This document shows positions 15,705 to 24,522 of a stretch of DNA of 49,178 bases, piece after piece. The notes beneath the pieces are model-generated. The model was not told the DNA's origin and did no database searches. It was given only the letters and a program-made list of their open reading frames with translations. Location: the NCBI GenBank assembly GCA_900550785.1, contig URTL01000003.1, positions 1 through 49,178 on the forward strand, read 5' to 3'. The stretch is from an uncultured Collinsella sp. GTDB taxonomy: Bacteria > Actinomycetota > Coriobacteriia > Coriobacteriales > Coriobacteriaceae. Numbering within the stretch: the first letter of the stretch is position 1; each line of letters begins with the position of its first letter. Made by a program: the position numbers and the translations under genes.

Positions 15705-15741
15705 AAATGGAGCCTGTTTTATGGAACAGGCTCCATTTTTT
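15705..15741 (+). terminator. Rho-independent terminator after rpsT
   Basis: A perfect 14-bp stem (AAATGGAGCCTGTT at 15705-15718 with AACAGGCTCCATTT at 15725-15738), a 6-base loop and a T-run to 15741. Confidence 0.95.
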
Positions 15742-15753
15742 GTACCGCTCGGG

Positions 15754-15766
15754 TAAGATAGTCCGC
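15754..15766 (+). promoter_or_regulatory. -10 element placed for a leaderless lepA transcript
   Basis: TAAGAT (15754-15759) ends 7 bases before the lepA ATG at 15767, so transcription should begin at or next to the A of the start codon. No Shine-Dalgarno sequence is present. A -35 is not recognisable because the rpsT terminator occupies that place. Confidence 0.5.
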
Positions 15767-17578
15767 ATGAATACTTCAATTGACATTTCCCACATCCGCA
15801 ACTTCTCGATTGTTGCGCACATCGACCATGGCAAGTCCACGATCAGTGACCGCATTCTCGAGCTCACCCATACCGTCGACGAGCGCGACATGGAGTCGCA
15901 GCTGCTCGACACCATGGATATCGAGCGCGAGCGCGGCATCACGATCAAGTCCAATGCCGTTCGCGTGTCCTATGACGCCGACGATGGCGAGACGTATCAG
16001 TTCAATCTGATCGATACGCCGGGCCACGTGGACTTTACCTATGAGGTTTCGCGCTCGCTGGCGGCCTGTGAGGGCGCGGTGCTCGTTGTCGACGCCACGC
16101 AGGGCGTCGAGGCGCAGACCGTCTCCAACGCGACGCTCGCCATGAACGCCAATCTGGACATTGTGCCGGCCATCAACAAGATCGACCTGCCCTCGGCCCA
16201 TCCCGACGAGGTTAAGACCGAGATCGAGGATGACCTGGCGATCCCTGCCGATGATGCCGTGTGCGTCTCGGGCAAGACCGGCGAGGGCATCCACGATCTG
16301 CTGGAGTCCATTGTCTTTTTGATCTCTCCGCCCAAGGGCGATGCGAACGCGCCGCTCAAGGCACTCATTCTGGATTCGTACTTCGACGAGTATCGTGGCG
16401 TCGTCGCCACGGTGCGCATCTTTGACGGCTCCATCAAAAAGGGCGATACCCTGCGCATGATGCAGGCAAAGGGCGACTTTTTGGTCGATGGCGTGGGCGT
16501 CAAGCGTCCCGCCGAGACCCCGGTCGACGCGCTCACGGTCGGCGAGGTCGGATACGTGGTCACGGGCCTGAAGGACCCCGAGGCCGTTCGCGTGGGCGAT
16601 ACCCTCACGTGGGCGTCGAATCCCTGCCCCGAGCCGCTTCCCGGCTACCGCGAGGCCAAGCCCATGGTCTATACGGGCCTGTTCCCGATCGATAACAAGG
16701 ACTACGAGAACCTGCGTGACGCGCTCGATAAGCTGCACGTCAACGACCCGTCGTTGGTGTGGGAGCCCGAGACCTCGGTGGCGCTCGGCTTTGGCTTCCG
16801 CGTGGGCTTCTTGGGCCTGCTGCATATGGAGGTCGTCAAGGAGCGCCTGGAGCGCGAGTTCAATCTTGACCTCATTGCCACGAGCCCCTCGGTGGACTAT
16901 CACGTCTACAAGACTGACGGCGAGATGATTGATGTCCGCAGCCCGCAGGATCTGCCCGAGGCTACGCGCATCGAGCGTATCGAGGAACCCTACCTCAAGG
17001 CCAAGATTATCTGCCCGCCCGAGTATACGGGTGCCGTCATGCAGCTCGCTATCGAGCACCGCGGCATTACTACCGACATGATTCATCTCACGAGCAAGTC
17101 GGTCGAGATGCGCTTTGATATGCCGCTCGCCGAGCTCATCTTGGACTTCTTTGACCAGCTCAAGAGCCGTACCAAGGGCTATGCCTCGCTCGACTACGAG
17201 TTCAACGAGTATCGTCCCTCCGAGCTCGTCAAGCTCGATATCTTGCTTTCGGGCGACGAGGTGGACGCGCTGTCGTTTATCGTCCATAAGGACAAGGCCT
17301 ATGGCCTGGCCCGTGGTCTGTGCGACAAACTTAAGGAGATCATCCCGCGTCAGCTGTTCGAGGTTCCCATCCAGGGTGCTATCGGCAACAAAATCATCGC
17401 CCGTTCTACCGTCAAAGCGCGTCGCAAGGACGTTCTTGCTAAGTGCTACGGCGGCGATATCTCGCGTAAGCGCAAGCTGCTCGAGAAGCAGAAAGAGGGC
17501 AAGAAGCGCATGAAGGCCATCGGCTCGGTCGAGGTCCCGCAGGAGGCCTTTATGGCGATCCTCAAGGTGGACGAGTAG
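15767..17578 (+). CDS. lepA: Elongation factor 4 (LepA), ribosome GTPase
   Basis: 603 aa, the normal length. Translational GTPase linked to ribosome biogenesis and stalled ribosomes. The G domain opens with AHIDHGKST (G1), followed by RGITIKS (G2), DTPGHVDF (G3) and NKIDLP (G4); domains II, III and V and the LepA-specific C-terminal domain follow (KRKLLEKQKEGKKRMK). ATG 15767 was taken because the longer frame from 15707 reads through the rpsT terminator. dusB starts 4 bp after the stop. Confidence 0.95.
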   Translation: MNTSIDISHIRNFSIVAHIDHGKSTISDRILELTHTVDERDMESQLLDTMDIERERGITIKSNAVRVSYDADDGETYQFNLIDTPGHVDFTYEVSRSLAACEGAVLVVDATQGVEAQTVSNATLAMNANLDIVPAINKIDLPSAHPDEVKTEIEDDLAIPADDAVCVSGKTGEGIHDLLESIVFLISPPKGDANAPLKALILDSYFDEYRGVVATVRIFDGSIKKGDTLRMMQAKGDFLVDGVGVKRPAETPVDALTVGEVGYVVTGLKDPEAVRVGDTLTWASNPCPEPLPGYREAKPMVYTGLFPIDNKDYENLRDALDKLHVNDPSLVWEPETSVALGFGFRVGFLGLLHMEVVKERLEREFNLDLIATSPSVDYHVYKTDGEMIDVRSPQDLPEATRIERIEEPYLKAKIICPPEYTGAVMQLAIEHRGITTDMIHLTSKSVEMRFDMPLAELILDFFDQLKSRTKGYASLDYEFNEYRPSELVKLDILLSGDEVDALSFIVHKDKAYGLARGLCDKLKEIIPRQLFEVPIQGAIGNKIIARSTVKARRKDVLAKCYGGDISRKRKLLEKQKEGKKRMKAIGSVEVPQEAFMAILKVDE

Positions 17579-17582
17579 GTCT

Positions 17583-18626
17583 ATGGCGCTTTCCGAATAC
17601 AGCAAGCGGCTGCTGGGCGCCTATGCCGAGCAGCCGTTCCTTATGGCTCCCATGGCGGGCGTAACCGATCCCGCTTATCGCATCATGTGCCGCCGCCGCG
17701 GTGCCAATCTCGCCTATAGCGAGATGGTGAGCGTGGCGGGCCTTGCCTATGCCAGCAACAAGACCTGGCGCCTGGTGCTACCGGCCGACAAGGAGCAGCA
17801 GATTTGCGTGCAGCTCTTTGGCTCCAAGCCCGAGCAGTTTGCGAGTGCCGTCGCCGCCGTCGAGGAGCGTGTGGGCGATCGCCTGTCATTGATTGATATC
17901 AACATGGCCTGTCCGGCTCGCAAGGTCGTTACTAAGGGCGAAGGCTCGGCGCTTATGCGCACGCCCGACCTGGCCGAGAAGATTGTCGAGGCAGCGGTGG
18001 GCGCGGCGCATGTTCCCGTGACCGTGAAGATCCGCAAGGGTTTTTATGCCGAGGACCGCAACGCCGCAACGTTTGCCCAGATGCTTGAAGGGGCGGGCGC
18101 CTCTGCAGTTGCCGTGCACGGTCGTTGTGCCACGCAGCTCTACACCGGCCAGGCCGATTGGTCGGTTGTCGATGAGGTTGCCGACGCCGTCGAGATTCCC
18201 GTGATTGGTTCGGGTGATGTGTTCTGCGCCGAGGATGCCGCGGAGCATCTGCGCAGTTCTGGTGCCAGCGCGGTGTTTATCGCGCGCGGCATCTACGGCA
18301 ATCCGTGGGTGTTCGGTGATGCTCGCGCCCTTGCGCTCGATGGCATGCCGGTGCCGGCGCGCAGCTCCGTTGAGCGCCTAGACGCCCTGCGTGAGCACCT
18401 AACGCTGACGCATGAGCTCCTGCCGCTCATGTCGCGTGCCCGTACGTACGCAAGCTGGTACTTAAAAGGCATGCCCCATGCCGCCGCTTGGCGTGCCCAT
18501 GTGGTGCGCTGTTCCACTTACGAGGAGTTTATGGCGCTGGTCGATGAGATCGAGCGCGATGTGGTGGCCTGCGAGGCTGCCCTTGCCGCCGGCGAATCGG
18601 TGCCTCCACATCCGCTGGAGGCTTAA
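17583..18626 (+). CDS. dusB: tRNA-dihydrouridine synthase
   Basis: 347 aa. FMN enzyme that reduces uridines in the D-loop of tRNA. APMAGVTD at the N-terminal end of the TIM barrel, then NMACPARKV with the catalytic cysteine, GSALM, and the FMN phosphate-binding IARGIYGNPW near residue 240, followed by the helical RNA-binding domain. Which of the Dus subfamilies it is cannot be proven here; DusB is the usual Gram-positive one. It lies in a tight run, lepA-dusB-hemW. Confidence 0.9.
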   Translation: MALSEYSKRLLGAYAEQPFLMAPMAGVTDPAYRIMCRRRGANLAYSEMVSVAGLAYASNKTWRLVLPADKEQQICVQLFGSKPEQFASAVAAVEERVGDRLSLIDINMACPARKVVTKGEGSALMRTPDLAEKIVEAAVGAAHVPVTVKIRKGFYAEDRNAATFAQMLEGAGASAVAVHGRCATQLYTGQADWSVVDEVADAVEIPVIGSGDVFCAEDAAEHLRSSGASAVFIARGIYGNPWVFGDARALALDGMPVPARSSVERLDALREHLTLTHELLPLMSRARTYASWYLKGMPHAAAWRAHVVRCSTYEEFMALVDEIERDVVACEAALAAGESVPPHPLEA

Positions 18627-18628
18627 GG

Positions 18629-19861
18629 GTGGCCGTTACCGCGCTGTACGTGCACGTGCCGTTTTGCGCCCAAAAGTGCCGGTACTGCGACTTTGACTCG
18701 CGCAGTTTTGCTCCGTGCGACCTGAGCGCTGCGCTCGATGTCTATTTTGAGCAGTTGTTCGCGCGCCTCGATGCTTTTGGCAAGGCTAGGGCCCTTGAAC
18801 AGATCCGCACCGTCTATGTTGGCGGTGGTACGCCGTCGCTGGCGGGGGAGCGCCTGGTGGAGCTGGCGCGGCGTATTCGTGCGTGGTGCAAGCCTGTTGA
18901 GTTTACCTGCGAGGCCAATCCCGAATCGCTGACCGCAGAGCTTGCCACTGCGCTTGCCGGGGTGGGTGTCACGCGCGTCTCTCTGGGCGTGCAAACGCTC
19001 GATAACGCCGAACTTACCGCCATCGGCCGCATTCACGATGCCGATCGGGCGCTCGCTGCCATCACGACGGTCAAGGACGCTGGGCTTGTCGTGTCGTGCG
19101 ACCTGATGTGCGGCCTTCCCGGGCAGACCGACCTAAGCTGGCAGCGCACACTCGATGGCGTGTTGGCGGCGGCGCCGCATCATGTGTCGGTGTACCCGCT
19201 CACGCTCGAGGAGGGCACGCCGCTCTATCGCATGGCGTGTCGCGACGAGTCGCTCGAGCCCGACGAGGATTTTCAGGCTGCATGCATGGATGCGGCGCGT
19301 GAGCGCCTGAGTGCGGCCGGCTATCACCCGTATGAGGTGGCAAGCTACGCGCTCGACGGCCATGAGTGCGCCCACAACATTGCCTATTGGACCGGACAGG
19401 GCTATCTGGGTTTGGGCCGCTCTGCCGCCGGTATGCTCGACGCCGAGGATTTCGATCGCTTGGCCGGGCTGTTTCCCGACGTGCTTGCTCGCGGCGATGC
19501 GTATCGCGTGCGCTTGGTGCAACGCGACGATGCCGCGACGACGTTTGATGCCGAGTATCTGTCGCAGCGCGAGGCGGCGGCCGAGGATTTGATGCTTGCC
19601 TGTCGCATGACGCGTGGCATTGGGCCCGATCTGTTGGTTCGCTCGGCAAGCGTGATCGCTGCAGATGAGTTGGCGGCGGCCTGCGACCGTGCGGTCGAGT
19701 TGGGCCTTGCCACCTGGGTGCCCGATCATATTGAAGGACATGCGGGGCGCGTCACCTCGAAAGACGTTATCGCAGGTCGCGTCCGTGCTCGTTTAGCGCC
19801 CACTCACTTGGGCTGGCTCGATGGAAATGTGCTGTTCGAGCTGTTTTGGGGTCTAGCCTAG
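18629..19861 (+). CDS. hemW: Radical SAM heme chaperone HemW
   Basis: 410 aa. Family members bind heme and resemble coproporphyrinogen dehydrogenase HemN. The radical SAM cysteines C13, C17 and C20 lie in CAQKCRYCDF; the HemN-type fourth cysteine is absent (F instead), which is the HemW pattern. YVGGGTPSL and LPGQT follow, and a HemN-like C-terminal domain ends the protein. GTG start 2 bp after the dusB stop. HemW next to lepA is a widespread order. Confidence 0.9.
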   Translation: MAVTALYVHVPFCAQKCRYCDFDSRSFAPCDLSAALDVYFEQLFARLDAFGKARALEQIRTVYVGGGTPSLAGERLVELARRIRAWCKPVEFTCEANPESLTAELATALAGVGVTRVSLGVQTLDNAELTAIGRIHDADRALAAITTVKDAGLVVSCDLMCGLPGQTDLSWQRTLDGVLAAAPHHVSVYPLTLEEGTPLYRMACRDESLEPDEDFQAACMDAARERLSAAGYHPYEVASYALDGHECAHNIAYWTGQGYLGLGRSAAGMLDAEDFDRLAGLFPDVLARGDAYRVRLVQRDDAATTFDAEYLSQREAAAEDLMLACRMTRGIGPDLLVRSASVIAADELAAACDRAVELGLATWVPDHIEGHAGRVTSKDVIAGRVRARLAPTHLGWLDGNVLFELFWGLA

Positions 19862-19871
19862 GCCGCTCGGG

Positions 19872-19877
19872 TAGAAT
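19872..19877 (+). promoter_or_regulatory. -10 element before the first dnaJ-type gene
   Basis: TAGAAT, 42 bp before the start codon at 19920. I saw neither a CIRCE (HrcA) nor a HAIR (HspR) repeat in the region, so heat-shock control cannot be claimed from sequence. Confidence 0.4.
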
Positions 19878-19919
19878 TACCGCAATATATACGCTGCTGT
19901 GAGCAGGAGGTTGCCGCGC

Positions 19920-21023
19920 ATGGCGACGATGAACGAAAAAGATTACTACGAGATTTTGGGTGTCTCCAAGGACGCCACCTCGCGTGATATACAGAAAGCC
20001 TTCCAGCAAAAGGCCCGCAAGCTCCATCCGGACGTCAACAAAGAACCGGATGCCGAGGAAAAGTTCAAAGAGGTTTCCGAGGCCTACGCCGTGCTTTCGG
20101 ATGAGCAAAAACGTGCGCGCTACGACGCCATGCGTTCTAGCAATCCCTTTGCCGGTGCTCCTACAGCTTCGCCCTATGGTGGCGGTTACGCCGGCAGCGC
20201 GGGCTACGGCAATCCCTTTGAGGGCGGCTTTCCCTTTGGTGGCGCCTGGGGTCAGCCGCGTCGCGGGCAGGCTGCCTATAATCCCGAGAACGGCGCCAAC
20301 GTGGTCGTCGATATTAAGCTCGACGCCAAGGAGGCCAAGGGCGGTGCCCGCAAGACCGTCCGCTATACGCGCTTCGATACCTGTGGTCACTGCGGCGGTT
20401 CGGGCTCTGTTTCGTCCGAGCATGCACATACCTGTCCGAGCTGCGGTGGTCGCGGCCACATCGATGTCGACCTGTCCTTTCTGTTTGGTGCCGGCACGTT
20501 CCAGTCTGTCTGCCCTGAGTGCGGTGGCTCCGGTAAGGTCGTCGCCGACCCCTGTCCCGATTGCGGCGGCAGCGGGCGAACCCGTGTGACCTCCGAGCAG
20601 ACGATTGAGTTTCCCGCCGGCACGCACGATGGCGACGAGGTCCGTATTGGCGGCATGGGTCACGCCGGCACCAACGGCGCCTCTGGCGGTGATCTGGTCG
20701 GTCGGGCCCATGTTGAGGCCGAGCGCCTGGAAGGCAAGGCCCGTACCGGTTTTTACCTGATGGGCATCGTGGCGCCGTTTTTGGTGCTATCGGCCATCTC
20801 GGGCGTGTTCTCGGCCTTTGCCGTGATGTGCTTTATTCCGTTTGCCATGGGCCTGTTCATGGTGCTCTCGGACGGCGTGCTGCACCGCAGCCTGCTGTGG
20901 TGGAAGCGCGGCGCGATGCAGTTTGCCAACGGTTTTGCCAACGGATTTATGTTTGCGCTCGTGTCGGTTTGGTTTGCGAGCTGCTCGCAACGTGCCATGC
21001 TTTCGCCCTACGCAATGCAATAA
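19920..21023 (+). CDS. Membrane-anchored DnaJ-like protein
   Basis: 367 aa. J domain at about residues 4-70 with HPD at 36-38, then a Gly/Pro/Tyr-rich linker, a beta segment (130-150) and a zinc-finger region with four CxxCxGxG repeats (C155, C172, C198, C212). Only one more substrate-binding stretch follows (to about 268). The rest of the usual C-terminal domain is replaced by hydrophobic segments (about 279-300, 301-318 and 338-354) around a WWKR stretch, which look like membrane helices. It would recruit DnaK to the membrane. ATG 19920 follows AGGAGG (19905-19910). A standard dnaJ gene follows it. Confidence 0.85.
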   Translation: MATMNEKDYYEILGVSKDATSRDIQKAFQQKARKLHPDVNKEPDAEEKFKEVSEAYAVLSDEQKRARYDAMRSSNPFAGAPTASPYGGGYAGSAGYGNPFEGGFPFGGAWGQPRRGQAAYNPENGANVVVDIKLDAKEAKGGARKTVRYTRFDTCGHCGGSGSVSSEHAHTCPSCGGRGHIDVDLSFLFGAGTFQSVCPECGGSGKVVADPCPDCGGSGRTRVTSEQTIEFPAGTHDGDEVRIGGMGHAGTNGASGGDLVGRAHVEAERLEGKARTGFYLMGIVAPFLVLSAISGVFSAFAVMCFIPFAMGLFMVLSDGVLHRSLLWWKRGAMQFANGFANGFMFALVSVWFASCSQRAMLSPYAMQ

Positions 21024-21104
21024 CATCAAACCCTCTGTTTGCGGCCGGCCCAGCTTGGGTATAGGACGCACTGTGACAATAATGAAAGTCGGAAGGATTC
21101 GGTC

Positions 21105-22253
21105 GTGTCGGAAAATAGGGATTACTACGAGGTGCTTGGCGTCGACAAGGATGCCGACGCGCGGACGATTAAGCGCGCGTTTCTAAAGAAGGCCCGTACC
21201 GTACACCCGGACGTTTCGGACGACCCCGAGGCCGAGGCTAAGTTCAAAGAGCTCAACGAGGCATATTCCGTTCTTTCCGATGAGCAGAAGCGTGCTAACT
21301 ACGACCGTTACGGCACTGCCGAAGGCCCTGGTGGTTCGGGCTGCGTCGACATTAACGATATTTTTGGCGGCATGGGTATGGACGACCTCTTTTCGTCGTT
21401 CTTTGGTGGCGGTGCCGGCGGTGGCGCCCGCAGCCGTCGTGAGCGTCGTCGCGGACGTGACATGGCCATCTCGCTTTCGGTGACGCTCGAGGAGGCGGCG
21501 CTCGGCTGCAAAAAGACGATCAGCTATGACCGCCTTGCTCCTTGCGAGGACTGCAACGGCACCGGTAGGGCAGAGGGCGCACAGGAAAAGCAGTGCGGCC
21601 GCTGCCACGGTACGGGCTACGTCACGACGGTTCAGCGTTCGTTTTTGGGCCAGGTTCAGTCTTCCTCGCCTTGCCCTGACTGCCATGGCGAGGGCACGGT
21701 TATCGACCATCCCTGCGAGACCTGCGACGGTCAGGGCCGTACGCCTTCGCATGAAAAGATTGACATCGATATTCCCGCCGGCGTTTCGACCGGTCGCCAG
21801 CTGCGCGTGAGCGGCTTTGGCGAGGCCGGCCTTCGCGGCGAGCCTTCGGGCGACCTGATTGTCAACGTGCGCGTTGCCGACCACGAGCGCTTTAAGCGCA
21901 ACGGTGACGACCTGTACCTGGTGAGCGATATCTCGATTGCGCAGGCTGCGCTCGGCTGCGAGATCGAGGTCGGGGGCATTATGCCCGACGAGGTCGTTAA
22001 GGTGACGGTTCCCGCCGGCGCCCAGTACGGTGATACCGTGAGCGTCAATAATTACGGCATGCCGCGCATTGGCGGTGGCGGTTCGCGTGGCCGCCTGATC
22101 GTGCAACTGCGCGTGGTCGTTCCCACCAATCTTTCCAATAAGCAGCGCGAGCTGCTCCGTGCTTTTGCCGATGATATGGGCGATGACGTCGCTTCCGGTA
22201 AGAAGTCGGTGACCGACCGCATCAAGAGCGCCCTCGACGATATCCTCGATTAA
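21105..22253 (+). CDS. dnaJ: Chaperone protein DnaJ
   Basis: 382 aa, full type I DnaJ. J domain with HPD, Gly/Phe-rich stretch (FSSFFGGGAGGGA), zinc-finger region with CEDCNGTG, CGRCHGTG, CPDCHGEG and CETCDGQG, then both C-terminal substrate-binding domains and a dimerisation tail. It stimulates DnaK ATPase and hands over unfolded proteins. GTG 21105 was chosen because GGAAGGA (21091-21097) precedes it and the family starts at this point. The upstream gap of 81 bp has no clear heat-shock element. mtaB follows after 9 bp. Confidence 0.94.
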   Translation: MSENRDYYEVLGVDKDADARTIKRAFLKKARTVHPDVSDDPEAEAKFKELNEAYSVLSDEQKRANYDRYGTAEGPGGSGCVDINDIFGGMGMDDLFSSFFGGGAGGGARSRRERRRGRDMAISLSVTLEEAALGCKKTISYDRLAPCEDCNGTGRAEGAQEKQCGRCHGTGYVTTVQRSFLGQVQSSSPCPDCHGEGTVIDHPCETCDGQGRTPSHEKIDIDIPAGVSTGRQLRVSGFGEAGLRGEPSGDLIVNVRVADHERFKRNGDDLYLVSDISIAQAALGCEIEVGGIMPDEVVKVTVPAGAQYGDTVSVNNYGMPRIGGGGSRGRLIVQLRVVVPTNLSNKQRELLRAFADDMGDDVASGKKSVTDRIKSALDDILD

Positions 22254-22262
22254 GGAGCCCGC

Positions 22263-23555
22263 GTGCTCGCACCCCATATTTCCGTCGTCAACCTCGGTTG
22301 CCGTGTCAACCGGGTTGAATCCGACCGTATCACTGCCGATCTTATGCGCCTGGGCTTCGCTATTGTGGAGCCCCAGGATGCCGATTTGATCGTCATTAAC
22401 ACCTGTGCCGTTACGGGCGAGGCCGAGGCCAAGACCCGTAAGGCCGTTCGTCATGCGCTGGCCCATCCAAACGAGCCCTATGTAGTCGTGACCGGATGCG
22501 TGGTCAATTTGCATCCCGAGGAGCTGCTGGAGCTTTCGGACCGCGTGATTGCCGAGCCGTCCAAGATCGATGTTGCCGACCGCGTTTGCGAAGTGCTAGG
22601 CGTTGAATCCGACAGCGTCGCCGCTTGCAGCGATAGCGATGTGGTCGATGCGCTTGGGCGCTCCCGCTTGGGCGTAAAGATCCAAGACGGCTGCAATCAC
22701 CGCTGCACCTACTGCATCGTGTGGAAGGCGCGCGGCCCCGAGCGTTCCGTGCCCGTCGAGTCCGTGCTCGAGCAAGTTCGCGAGGCCCAGGAGGCCGGCG
22801 TGCCCGAGGTGGTGCTGACCGGTGTGAACCTGGGTGCCTACGATGGCAAGAGCGCGACCGACGAGCATGTCGAAATCGATGAGCTGCTCGAGGCCATCAT
22901 GGAGCGCACGTCTATTCCGCATGTGCGCATTTCCTCGGTCGAGCCCATGGATATCTCTGAGCGCCTGCTTAAGGTTATGGCGTGCTATCCGCAGCGTATC
23001 GCCCCGTTTTTGCACCTGCCCGTGCAGTCCGGCTGCACGGCGACCCTGCATCGCATGGGCCGTCCCTATAGCGCCGAGGCCTTTGAGGATACGGTGCGCA
23101 TGATTCGCGCCAACTTGCCCCAGGTGTCTCTTTCGTGCGATGTCATCGTCGGTTTTCCTGGTGAGACGGACGAGGAATTCGAGGAGTCGCTGGCGCTATG
23201 CCGCCGTGTGGGTTTCTCGCGTATGCACGTGTTCCGCTACAGCAAGCGTCCCGGTACCCTTGCTGCCGACATGCCCGACCAGGTGCCACCCGAGGTTATG
23301 GCCGAGCGCAGCCGCCGTATGCGGGCCGCCGCACAGGAGCTCGCTATTGCCGACGCTCGTCGTCGCGTGGGCACGGTCGAGCGTGCCGTGCTCGAGTATG
23401 GTGACAACCTGACGCTCGGCTCGTTCCATCATGCCCGTCTTGACGATACCTGTGGACTTACAGCCCCGTGCCTGCTCGATGTTGCTATCATCGGAGTCGA
23501 TGATTCCGGCTTGGTCCATGCACGCAGGGAGGTTCATGGAAGCCTCGAAGATTAG
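22263..23555 (+). CDS. mtaB: tRNA t6A37 methylthiotransferase MtaB
   Basis: 430 aa. Radical SAM enzyme that turns t6A at tRNA position 37 into ms2t6A. The N-terminal UPF0004 domain holds the auxiliary cluster cysteines C13, C48 and C79; the radical SAM cysteines are C144, C148 and C151 (CNHRCTYC); a TRAM-like C-terminus follows. NLGCRVNRVES and the gene neighbourhood point to MtaB rather than MiaB or RimO, both of which are present elsewhere in the window. GTG start behind AAGGAG; its end overlaps phoH by 20 bp. Confidence 0.9.
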   Translation: MLAPHISVVNLGCRVNRVESDRITADLMRLGFAIVEPQDADLIVINTCAVTGEAEAKTRKAVRHALAHPNEPYVVVTGCVVNLHPEELLELSDRVIAEPSKIDVADRVCEVLGVESDSVAACSDSDVVDALGRSRLGVKIQDGCNHRCTYCIVWKARGPERSVPVESVLEQVREAQEAGVPEVVLTGVNLGAYDGKSATDEHVEIDELLEAIMERTSIPHVRISSVEPMDISERLLKVMACYPQRIAPFLHLPVQSGCTATLHRMGRPYSAEAFEDTVRMIRANLPQVSLSCDVIVGFPGETDEEFEESLALCRRVGFSRMHVFRYSKRPGTLAADMPDQVPPEVMAERSRRMRAAAQELAIADARRRVGTVERAVLEYGDNLTLGSFHHARLDDTCGLTAPCLLDVAIIGVDDSGLVHARREVHGSLED

Positions 23556-24522
23556 ACTTACCGTTCCCGAGGGAATTGATCCCTCGCGCGTTTTGGGCGC
23601 CGGCGACGGTGTCCTTCGTGCGCTTGAGAGCTTGGTTCGCGCCCATGTGGTCGCCCGTGGCGATAGCATCTCCGTGAGCGGCGACCCGGACGAGGTCGAA
23701 CTCGTGGCGCGCTTTTTCGAGCACGCTTTTCGCGAGGCGGCCGCCGGGCGCACGCTGTCTGCCGACGATGTCTCTCGCTGCCTGGCCGTCTTGCGCGACG
23801 GTGAGCACGAGGCTACGTCGCTTCGCGATGACGTGCTGCTTTCGTATCGCGGTCGCGTCATTCGCCCCAAGACGCTCGGGCAAAAGCGCTATGTGGATGC
23901 CATCCGCTCGCATACCATCACATTTGGCTTGGGTCCTGCCGGTACCGGTAAGACCTATCTGGCTATGGCGCTCGCCGTTGCCGCGCTCAAGCGTCACGAG
24001 GTGGGCCGTCTGATCTTGACGCGTCCGGTTGTCGAGGCGGGGGAGAACCTGGGCTTTTTGCCCGGTACCCTCGAGGAAAAGATCGATCCCTACATGCGTC
24101 CGCTCTACGACGCCCTTTTTGACATGATGGATCGCGAGCGCACCGATGAGCTCATGGAGCGCGGCGTGATCGAGATCGCCCCGCTTGCCTACATGCGCGG
24201 CCGCACGCTGAGCGACGCCTTCGTGGTGCTCGACGAGGCCCAAAATACCACGCCCGAGCAGATGAAGATGTTTCTGACGCGCCTGGGCTTTAACTCCAAG
24301 TTTGTGATTACCGGCGACCTGAGCCAGCGTGACCTGGTGGGCCGTCGTGGTGGCTTGGCGGATGTCGAGAAGATTTTGGGCCGTGTCGACGATGTCGCAT
24401 TTTCTCACCTCGAGCGTGCCGACGTGGTGCGCCATGCCCTGGTGGGACGTATCGTCGAGGCATATGATGCTTATGATGACGTGCGCGAGCAGCGCCCGCG
24501 CGACCGAAAGGAGTCCCGTTGA
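23536..24522 (+). CDS. phoH: PhoH-family ATPase
   Basis: 328 aa. ATP-binding protein of the PhoH/YbeZ family, often linked to YbeY and RNA metabolism. A short N-terminal region precedes Walker A GPAGTGKT (residues 133-140) and Walker B VVLDEAQN, followed by the arginine-rich GLADV segment. ATG 23536 with AGGGAGG upstream; the start lies inside the end of mtaB. Its stop overlaps the ybeY TTG. phoH-ybeY-dgkA-era-recO is a classical Gram-positive order. Confidence 0.92.
   Translation: MEASKIRLTVPEGIDPSRVLGAGDGVLRALESLVRAHVVARGDSISVSGDPDEVELVARFFEHAFREAAAGRTLSADDVSRCLAVLRDGEHEATSLRDDVLLSYRGRVIRPKTLGQKRYVDAIRSHTITFGLGPAGTGKTYLAMALAVAALKRHEVGRLILTRPVVEAGENLGFLPGTLEEKIDPYMRPLYDALFDMMDRERTDELMERGVIEIAPLAYMRGRTLSDAFVVLDEAQNTTPEQMKMFLTRLGFNSKFVITGDLSQRDLVGRRGGLADVEKILGRVDDVAFSHLERADVVRHALVGRIVEAYDAYDDVREQRPRDRKESR

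Noticed and set aside
15707..15766. A 20-residue N-terminal extension of LepA from ATG 15707.
   Set aside because: It reads through the rpsT terminator stem and T-run, and LepA normally starts at the later ATG.
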